Positions 57,968 to 64,000 of a DNA stretch of 64,000 nt are shown in pieces. This DNA is from Sphingobacterium sp. R2 (GTDB taxonomy: Bacteria > Bacteroidota > Bacteroidia > Sphingobacteriales > Sphingobacteriaceae). The notes under the pieces were generated by a model that did not search any database, was not told the DNA's origin, and was given only the letters and a program-made list of their open reading frames with translations. Every line of letters starts with the position of its first letter. Within the stretch, counting starts at the first letter, position 1. A program made the position numbers and the translations under genes. The stretch covers positions 620,001-684,000 of the forward strand of contig NZ_CP142884.1 in the NCBI RefSeq assembly GCF_040760075.1, written 5' to 3'.

Positions 57968-60744
57968 TAGTTTTCAAAATCAAAATAAAGTACCATATGC
58001 AAAGCCCGAGCTGGCTCCTTCTCAAAATCGTAGTAAACGTGCTTCATGCCCATAGGCCCGGTCGTTTCTGGCTTTTGTGTTTTCGTGCCGATGGCTGAAA
58101 TACCATTCATAAAAGAAATATCGCCTTTCGGAAAAGTAGGTTCCATGTTTTTCCATTCGGTATCTTGCTGTTCTTTTGGCGTATATAAACGCAAAAACAC
58201 ATCCTCCCGATCGGTAAACACGCGGAAACTTTGATCCTTTCCGATAAATTTGGTCCAGTACATATTGGCATGGTACCCTTTAAATTCGGGATATTCGAAT
58301 GGCGATTCGCCCGTTGCCGTGTTATTGTACTTCTTTTTCCACACGCCAAACTGATTCCCTTTCATCCGGTTTTTCCAAACCCGATAAGGGCCCATTCCCC
58401 GATACTCAACACCTTCGATTTGATCTTCTGGAAAATCGAAATTCACCCCAACAAAACGTGTAAAATAACTTTCAGGAAAATATTGAACATGCATCTTCAA
58501 CTGTCCCGAAGCAAGGATTTCCCAACGCAAGGTATTGTAACTATTTTTTTTATCAAAAGTAGATGCGATAATCACCTTTCCATCCTCACGGCTCAATTTG
58601 AAATTCTTATAATTTGTCACCGCTTCCTGCAAAACCGGTCCGTTTTTGACAGGAATTATTCCTTTGGCATTTTGAACCTGCTCCAGTAATCCGCTTGTCT
58701 TATTGATTTGATAGCGAATGCCATTTGCTTTTACCAGATACGTATTCGGGGTCTCCTGTACGACAATCTCCCCTGTTCCATTTGGTTTCAGGAGACTACC
58801 TGCCACCTGATTCGGCAATGTAATTGGAAAACTCCAGGTAAAAAGTTCCTGTTGATGCGCATCTTTTGCAGTAATATATAAAACATCGAAGTCCTCCCAA
58901 CCTGTAGGGAAATCAACTTTTAAGATTCCTTTCTCACCAGGGCGGATATTGGGTGCGACAATCGTTCCGTTTTTTGTTTCTTTCGCTTCATCATAACCAC
59001 CCAACTTTTTGAGTTCGTACGAAAATGAACACTGATTAATATTGGTAAAAGAATATCTATTTTCAATATGGAACGAACCATCAAATCCTTTGGTCATTTC
59101 TCGTTTTTCAAAGAAGATAGGACTCCATACTTCTTTAATGGTAAAGAAGCTTCCTTCCTTTTCGCCGTGTGGACCAATAATACCATCTGGGCCACGATTT
59201 CCGTCAGTATCTATGATACCACCTTTATCCGTCCTGACGATGCCCTGATCACGAAAATCCCAAAGAAAACCGCCCGCAGCAAGGGGATTGGCAAGCATCG
59301 CTTTCCAATAATCCTCCAATCCGGCACCATGTCCGCCATCGTACATGCCATGCAAAAATTCCGTCGGCATAATAATATTATGCCCATGATCATAGGTACC
59401 AATACCATAATTATATTCCCGGTAATGAGTTGTTTCAAAACCATCATGTACGGCCCAAGGATAAATCACGGCACGTTTTTGAACATCCTCCTCTGCGAAG
59501 ATGGGATCGAAATCCGGATTATGCCCACCTTCATTGCCATTTGCCCAGAAAACAACGGACGGATTATTTTCGGATACCGCCATCATCTCCCGCAATAATT
59601 TGGTACCGATTTCCTTATCGTAGTGTCCGTGCCAGCCCGCTATCTCGTTCATGACATATAAACCCAATGAATCACAGACAGCCAAAAAATGATTGTCTGG
59701 CGGATAATGGGCCATCCGAACAGCATTCATATTCATTTCCTTCATGAGCTTCACATCGGCAATACTAACTTCCTTACTCGTCGTCCGCCCCGATTCCGGA
59801 ACGAACGCATGCCGATTGACCCCTTTAAATCGAACCTTTACGCCATTGACATAAACACCATCACGTTCTTTCACTTCTATGGTTCGAAAACCAAATTTTT
59901 GCTCCAGCTGATGCTGTACCTTACCATTTTTCGACAAGGTAAATTGTGCTGTATATAAGTTTGGAAATTCGGCAGACCATAATTGCGGCGCTGAAAACTG
60001 TCCCTCGAGCCAGTTATTTTTGTCTGACAGCTTTGCTTTCAGCTGTTTTCCAAACTTCCTTCCTTTGGCGTCAAATAGTTGAACGGTAATTTCATCGGCT
60101 TCTCCCACCGTCTTTATTTTGGCTAGGAATGTTCCGTCAGCCTTTGCGTCCAACGAAACACGTTCAATATGATGCTGGGGCAGGGCCTCTAAATAGACCG
60201 GCCTAAAAATCCCACCGAAAATCCAGAAATCACCTTCCCGTTCCGCCGCATTCACCGACTTGTTTGCCGAATGTTTAGCGACATTGACTTCCAATAGATT
60301 TTCTTCGCCAAACTTCAATAGTTTCGTAATATCGTATTTGAAAACATAATATGATCCCTGATGGATGGCGCCGGCCAGCTTACCATTGATCTTGACTTCG
60401 GTATCAGTCATAGATCCTTCAAAAACTATCCGAACCTGCTTATTTTTCCAGTCATCGGATACGTTAAAGCTATATTTATAGTGACCGACCTCTTTGCCTT
60501 TATCAGCCTCTTTATTGAACCCGTAATTATATTTCCCGAAGCCTTGTTGTTCCCAGTTGGAGGGAACTGGTATTTTAGTCCATTTCCCAGCGTTCAAGCC
60601 TTCGGTCACATAAAAATCCCATAACACACCATCATCCTTTCCTGTTCCAGAGAGGTACTGGCTCGCTGTTTTTTGGGCGGATACCTGCAATCCCATAGTC
60701 CCAAAAAAAAGTAAGGATAACGCTATTTTTGTTTTCAAGTTCAT
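57967..60744 (-). CDS. Secreted GH2-family glycosidase, paralogue of the left-end GH2
   Basis: 925 residues with a signal peptide (ALSLLFFGTMGLQVSAQ). The sugar-binding domain has VPSNWEQQGFGKYNYGF, and the TIM barrel has acid/base Glu405 in ANGNEGGHN and nucleophile Glu462 in MPTEFLHG. The long C-terminal region contains MGPYRVWKNRMKG and EYPEFKGYHANMYW, all shared with the GH2 at 94-2967. The two proteins are the same subgroup and probably act on related beta-linked units. Both genes lie near the borders of the window's enzyme blocks, about 57 kb apart. It is 12 bases behind the SASA esterase. The exact sugar is uncertain. Confidence 0.88.
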   Translation of the reverse strand: MNLKTKIALSLLFFGTMGLQVSAQKTASQYLSGTGKDDGVLWDFYVTEGLNAGKWTKIPVPSNWEQQGFGKYNYGFNKEADKGKEVGHYKYSFNVSDDWKNKQVRIVFEGSMTDTEVKINGKLAGAIHQGSYYVFKYDITKLLKFGEENLLEVNVAKHSANKSVNAAEREGDFWIFGGIFRPVYLEALPQHHIERVSLDAKADGTFLAKIKTVGEADEITVQLFDAKGRKFGKQLKAKLSDKNNWLEGQFSAPQLWSAEFPNLYTAQFTLSKNGKVQHQLEQKFGFRTIEVKERDGVYVNGVKVRFKGVNRHAFVPESGRTTSKEVSIADVKLMKEMNMNAVRMAHYPPDNHFLAVCDSLGLYVMNEIAGWHGHYDKEIGTKLLREMMAVSENNPSVVFWANGNEGGHNPDFDPIFAEEDVQKRAVIYPWAVHDGFETTHYREYNYGIGTYDHGHNIIMPTEFLHGMYDGGHGAGLEDYWKAMLANPLAAGGFLWDFRDQGIVRTDKGGIIDTDGNRGPDGIIGPHGEKEGSFFTIKEVWSPIFFEKREMTKGFDGSFHIENRYSFTNINQCSFSYELKKLGGYDEAKETKNGTIVAPNIRPGEKGILKVDFPTGWEDFDVLYITAKDAHQQELFTWSFPITLPNQVAGSLLKPNGTGEIVVQETPNTYLVKANGIRYQINKTSGLLEQVQNAKGIIPVKNGPVLQEAVTNYKNFKLSREDGKVIIASTFDKKNSYNTLRWEILASGQLKMHVQYFPESYFTRFVGVNFDFPEDQIEGVEYRGMGPYRVWKNRMKGNQFGVWKKKYNNTATGESPFEYPEFKGYHANMYWTKFIGKDQSFRVFTDREDVFLRLYTPKEQQDTEWKNMEPTFPKGDISFMNGISAIGTKTQKPETTGPMGMKHVYYDFEKEPARALHMVLYFDFEN

Positions 60745-60756
60745 GATCGCTAAAGA

Positions 60757-62190
60757 CTATTTTAATTTAATGTGTTGTAATGGATTATTTGTTCTAAAAG
60801 GTGCAGCCGGCAGGTCAGCGGCATTGACCAAGTTTGGTTGCGCTGCTTCGTCCCATCCAAACCGGACCTGAAGGACTTTTTGTACCTGGTCACTTTCAAG
60901 TACGACTGTATGTCCGTTGATAGTAGCCTTTGCTGGATAAAAGATGCCATCCTCACCCGCAACTTCAAATGATGTTAAGGGGTTACCATCAATGGCCTTT
61001 AAGCCTTTCGCATGTTTCAATTTTACCCTTGCTAGTTTGCCTTGATATTTTACGGCCGCTAGTTCAGGGCCATCGGCTACAATATTGCTATGATAGGTGT
61101 ATTTTAAAGCCTTAAGGGCATGACGACGGCCGATTTCCCATTTATAACTTGGATGGAGATCGTGTGGATCATCGACCAAATCTGTCGTAATGATACGTGC
61201 TGTATGCGGCAATTGTAAAACCAGATCTTGGGCTTCCCGAAATTCTGGCAACACTGTTCTCGGCATACGGACATGGCCTTTTTCGTCCAGAGAATAATAA
61301 AAAGGTGCGATCTCGGTAAAATAAAACGGTAATTTGGGGTTCTCCCAAAGAGTTCGCCAATTTTCGATCAGCGCCTTCATTTTATAACTATAACTAATAT
61401 TCTCTTTTAGAAAGGTATTGGATTCACCCTGGTACCAAACAAATCCTTTTATGGTATAAGGCGCTAATGGTGCAATCATCGTGTGAAAGAATTTACCGGG
61501 ATCGCCTTCTTTGTTTTTATCTTTCAGATAAGGTGAACTTGCCCAATATTCTTCGGAGAACCAGGGCTCGATTCTGCTGCCGCTCACAGCTGATGAAATA
61601 ATGCCTACAGGAACACCTAATTCTTGCTGTAGCGTTTTCCCGAAGAAATAGGCCGGTGCAGAAAATTGACGCAGTGCCGAATCCCGTGCGACAGCCCAGC
61701 CCTGATATTGGCCATCCGGTTTGGCCAGAAATTTTCGGCGTACTAAAAAAATTCGGATATTGGGATTGTTTGCTTCGGAAACTTCATTTTTAGGGAAATA
61801 GGTACCTCTCAACGGAGCTTTAACTTTCTCAATTTTACGCATTTGGTATTCCATATTCGATTGGCCCGAGCACAACCATACTTCACCGACCAAAACATCT
61901 TTAAGCTCGATCGTATTGTTTCCCCTGATGGTCAACGTCTGTCCAACCGCATTAGCCGACATGGCTTTTAGTTCAACTTTCCAACGACCATTTTGATCGG
62001 CTTCTGTCCTCTTCAACTGGTTTTGAAAAGCTACGCTTACCTGCTCGCCAGGGCTCGCTGAACCAAAAATGGCTACCGGTTGGTTGCGTTGCAAAACCAT
62101 GTGATTGGCAAAAATATTGGGCAATATAACATTTGCCTTTGCCGAAAAACTGGCCGCCAATAAAACAATATGTACAATAAACCCTCTCAT
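60757..62190 (-). CDS. Secreted SASA-family acetylesterase, second copy
   Basis: 477 residues with a signal peptide (FIVHIVLLAASFSAKA) and a beta domain (FANHMVLQRNQPVAIFGSAS). The SGNH block I is CSGQSNME with Ser111 and the His block is LHPSYKWE with His346. VWYQGESN and LPFYFTEIAPF are the conserved core segments also seen in the paralogue at 17099-18526. The acetyl ester attacked is probably on a pectin side chain. The stop of the upstream propeller gene and this ATG are directly adjacent (TAA then ATG), indicating coupled translation. Confidence 0.88.
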   Translation of the reverse strand: MRGFIVHIVLLAASFSAKANVILPNIFANHMVLQRNQPVAIFGSASPGEQVSVAFQNQLKRTEADQNGRWKVELKAMSANAVGQTLTIRGNNTIELKDVLVGEVWLCSGQSNMEYQMRKIEKVKAPLRGTYFPKNEVSEANNPNIRIFLVRRKFLAKPDGQYQGWAVARDSALRQFSAPAYFFGKTLQQELGVPVGIISSAVSGSRIEPWFSEEYWASSPYLKDKNKEGDPGKFFHTMIAPLAPYTIKGFVWYQGESNTFLKENISYSYKMKALIENWRTLWENPKLPFYFTEIAPFYYSLDEKGHVRMPRTVLPEFREAQDLVLQLPHTARIITTDLVDDPHDLHPSYKWEIGRRHALKALKYTYHSNIVADGPELAAVKYQGKLARVKLKHAKGLKAIDGNPLTSFEVAGEDGIFYPAKATINGHTVVLESDQVQKVLQVRFGWDEAAQPNLVNAADLPAAPFRTNNPLQHIKLK

Positions 62191-64000
62191 TTATTTTACT
62201 TTTTCCGCTTTCAGCGAAGTAATCTGATAAATGGCTTCTTTTACCGAATCACCTGCATTTTCAACATCAAAATCTTGGTCTGTTTCCGTATCCGCATTGG
62301 GAAACCTTCTGACATCCCCCGTACGGAACGACACCTTGCTCACGTTGCTTACAGGTTGGAAAAATAGCTTCGTACCCTTGTCCTCGCCATTGATAGCAAC
62401 TTGATAAGAGCGGGTGCTCACATCGAAAGTCAATGCAAAGTGATACGTTTTTCCCGCCTCATATTTCGTCAACGAGGCATTTCGGTACCCGGCTTTATTT
62501 TTGATCATGCCGTCTTTGTCCATGATAATTCTCGCAGCTGCTAAGCCACTATCATTCACCAATTCAATCTGTAAAGAACCATGATGATTTTGCTGTGGGG
62601 TCACCGTAAATTCAATGCTGCCTTTCTGAGCCGATTGAATGACGCGATCTGCCTTCGCATAGTCGAAAGGATCTTTATCTCGCAAAACCAACGCTGTACC
62701 TTCAACCTTGGCACTTGCCCACAGCGGACTATAAATATTCCAGTTGTTATAGGCTTGTCCTGCATTTTTTGCGAAATTATCATTCACGGCCTCTTCTACA
62801 GTAGACTTGATCGGAACAGGTACAACTGCAGTCCAAATATCTTCTTTGTTCATACTGTACGTCAACCACATATTGTTATCGGGAACCACGCCATTACCTT
62901 CGACGATACCACGAACATATTGCGGTCCATACGACTTATAGTTCCCGCCATAACGCATCGTGGTGATCTCACCGGTCACCAATAACAAATCGGTATAATT
63001 CAATCCATCATTGCTGGTTGAGACGGCTAGTGGCCACCTGAATTCCGATGGGTTATACACTATTGCGTAACGTCCATCCAAAGTTTTCTGTCCCCAGATT
63101 TTCGCATTGCTATTCACAAATCCAGGCGCACGCAAAGGCGAATATTGCCAGGTCTTTCCATTATCCTTACTCATTGATGTCAATGCATGTTTCCATAAAC
63201 CGACGACCCTTCCATCATTTAGGTGATAGAAGGAAAAAGCTTTTACCGGACGTTGCAAGGGAATTAATGGATCGTTTCGGTCCGACTCCTCGACCCATTG
63301 TTGCATCATGAGTGGCGTGCCCAGCAATTCGTCACAAGCTTGTACAAAGGCCTTATCTTTGCTCTTTTTATAAAAAGGATATTTGGCCCCCTTCTCATCG
63401 AAAGAAGCATTGAAGTGAATAAAATAGATTGGCCCAAAGCTACCATCGTTGTAGATCTCCCGCACGACACGTCCGAGACCATTTCCATCATTTGGATCGT
63501 CCTTGGCATCCAGGGCTACACCGTAATAACCAAGCGTCAGCAATTTATCATTCTTTGCATGATAAAAACCCATACGCTGGTGCATGATTGCATATAAATT
63601 TCTCCCGGCCTTATCCGTTCGTCCCGGCTTGGTAAAGCCTTCTGGAACCAGATAAGTAGGGAATAAATCTGTCGGATTAGACCAATTGCGACCATCTTTT
63701 GACGTCAGCAGCAAGGTTTTTCCTTCCGCGATATGCTCCCCCACAGGATTGCTGAGAAACTGTAGGTAATAAGTATTGTTCCAATACGCTAAAAAAGGCT
63801 GGTGGTTATACGTAAAGTTGTGTCCGCCTGCTAATTCCGGGAATTCCCTATTTGCTCGAAACACCTGGATATTGTGCGTACCCACTGCAGGTGCCAGCTG
63901 TCCGTGGTGATAATCTACATTGGATAATGTCTTTCCTATATACTTTACCGTATCTTGTTGCGCTATCGCCTGGTGCATGACAGACGCCAGCGATAGACTC
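62191..64000 (-). CDS. Partial: secreted sialidase-like propeller with C-terminal LamG-like domain
   Basis: At least 603 residues; the gene runs off the right edge. The in-frame ATG at 63978 lies inside a signal peptide (...SLSLASVMHQAIAQQ), so the true start is beyond 64000. The N-terminal two thirds form a propeller with GGHNFTYNHQPFLAYWNNTY, LLTSKDGRNWSNP, SMSKDNGKTWQYSP and VSTSNDGLNYTDL blades. The last 170 residues or so look like a LamG/concanavalin-like sandwich (GSLQIELVNDSGLAAARI, KTYHFALTFDVSTRSYQVAI). I cannot assign a glycosidase family. Its partners suggest an exo-acting pectin enzyme. It is the first visible gene of the right-hand operon, which must begin outside the window. 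Confidence 0.75.
   Translation of the reverse strand, partial: SLSLASVMHQAIAQQDTVKYIGKTLSNVDYHHGQLAPAVGTHNIQVFRANREFPELAGGHNFTYNHQPFLAYWNNTYYLQFLSNPVGEHIAEGKTLLLTSKDGRNWSNPTDLFPTYLVPEGFTKPGRTDKAGRNLYAIMHQRMGFYHAKNDKLLTLGYYGVALDAKDDPNDGNGLGRVVREIYNDGSFGPIYFIHFNASFDEKGAKYPFYKKSKDKAFVQACDELLGTPLMMQQWVEESDRNDPLIPLQRPVKAFSFYHLNDGRVVGLWKHALTSMSKDNGKTWQYSPLRAPGFVNSNAKIWGQKTLDGRYAIVYNPSEFRWPLAVSTSNDGLNYTDLLLVTGEITTMRYGGNYKSYGPQYVRGIVEGNGVVPDNNMWLTYSMNKEDIWTAVVPVPIKSTVEEAVNDNFAKNAGQAYNNWNIYSPLWASAKVEGTALVLRDKDPFDYAKADRVIQSAQKGSIEFTVTPQQNHHGSLQIELVNDSGLAAARIIMDKDGMIKNKAGYRNASLTKYEAGKTYHFALTFDVSTRSYQVAINGEDKGTKLFFQPVSNVSKVSFRTGDVRRFPNADTETDQDFDVENAGDSVKEAIYQITSLKAEKVK

Overview
The window comes from a Bacteroidota genome, most likely a Sphingobacteriaceae member such as Sphingobacterium. 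This is inferred from moderate GC, Bacteroidota-type secreted glycoside hydrolases with ...AQ signal-peptide ends, weak Shine-Dalgarno sequences, a FucP-type permease, an SSS symporter, and a SusD C-terminal scar. Almost everything is on the minus strand. The content is a pectin (rhamnogalacturonan) utilisation island: one GH106 and three GH78 alpha-L-rhamnosidases, GH127, GH51 and GH43-type arabinosidases, five GH2 enzymes, a GH28, a CE12 acetylesterase, two SASA acetylesterases, other esterase or propeller enzymes, and a complete L-rhamnose catabolic operon. I saw no rRNA, tRNA, CRISPR, insertion sequence or phage gene.

Layout, right to left in the direction of transcription. (A) 64000-43756 is a tightly coupled operon, mostly with ATGA or TAATG junctions, that enters from beyond the right edge: sialidase-like propeller, SASA esterase, GH2, GH78, BNR propeller, STN-esterase fusion, exported sugar isomerase-like protein, GH28, GH78, GH43-like propeller, GH2. 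It ends in the eroded 3' end of a susD gene (43598-43774). (B) 43516-38333 is a three-gene operon: a secreted beta-helix protein fused to an L-rhamnose mutarotase domain, a Gfo/Idh/MocA oxidoreductase and an SSS symporter. (C) 37551-38327 is the only plus-strand gene, an IclR regulator. It diverges from (D), a probable ~22.5-kb operon (37169 to a strong terminator at 14597-14631). Operon D starts with a cytoplasmic module: solute-binding-like protein, two class III CoA-transferases, a second solute-binding-like protein, Gfo/Idh/MocA, MaoC, FucP-type permease. It continues with secreted enzymes: GH78, LacZ-type GH2, GH106, GH127, SASA esterase, DUF5703 protein. (E) 14496-8550 is the rhamnose operon: rhaT, rhaEW, rhaI, rhamnulokinase. 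(F) 8309-94 holds CE12, a probably frameshifted GH43-like/GH51 arabinofuranosidase, a GH43 and a GH2.

How the parts fit: the GH28 and acetylesterases open the backbone. Rhamnosidases, arabinosidases and GH2 enzymes trim it in the periplasm or at the cell surface. RhaT, FucP-like and SSS carriers import monosaccharides, and the Rha enzymes turn L-rhamnose into DHAP and L-lactate. No SusC/SusD pair or hybrid two-component sensor is intact in the window, so glycan import must depend on genes outside it.

The least explained part is the CoA-transferase module. It has two solute-binding-fold proteins that cannot carry signal peptides and no ABC permease or ATPase, and it is co-transcribed with rhamnosidases under a divergent IclR regulator. 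I propose that it handles an unusual pectin-derived acid or sugar, but the substrate is not evident from the sequence.
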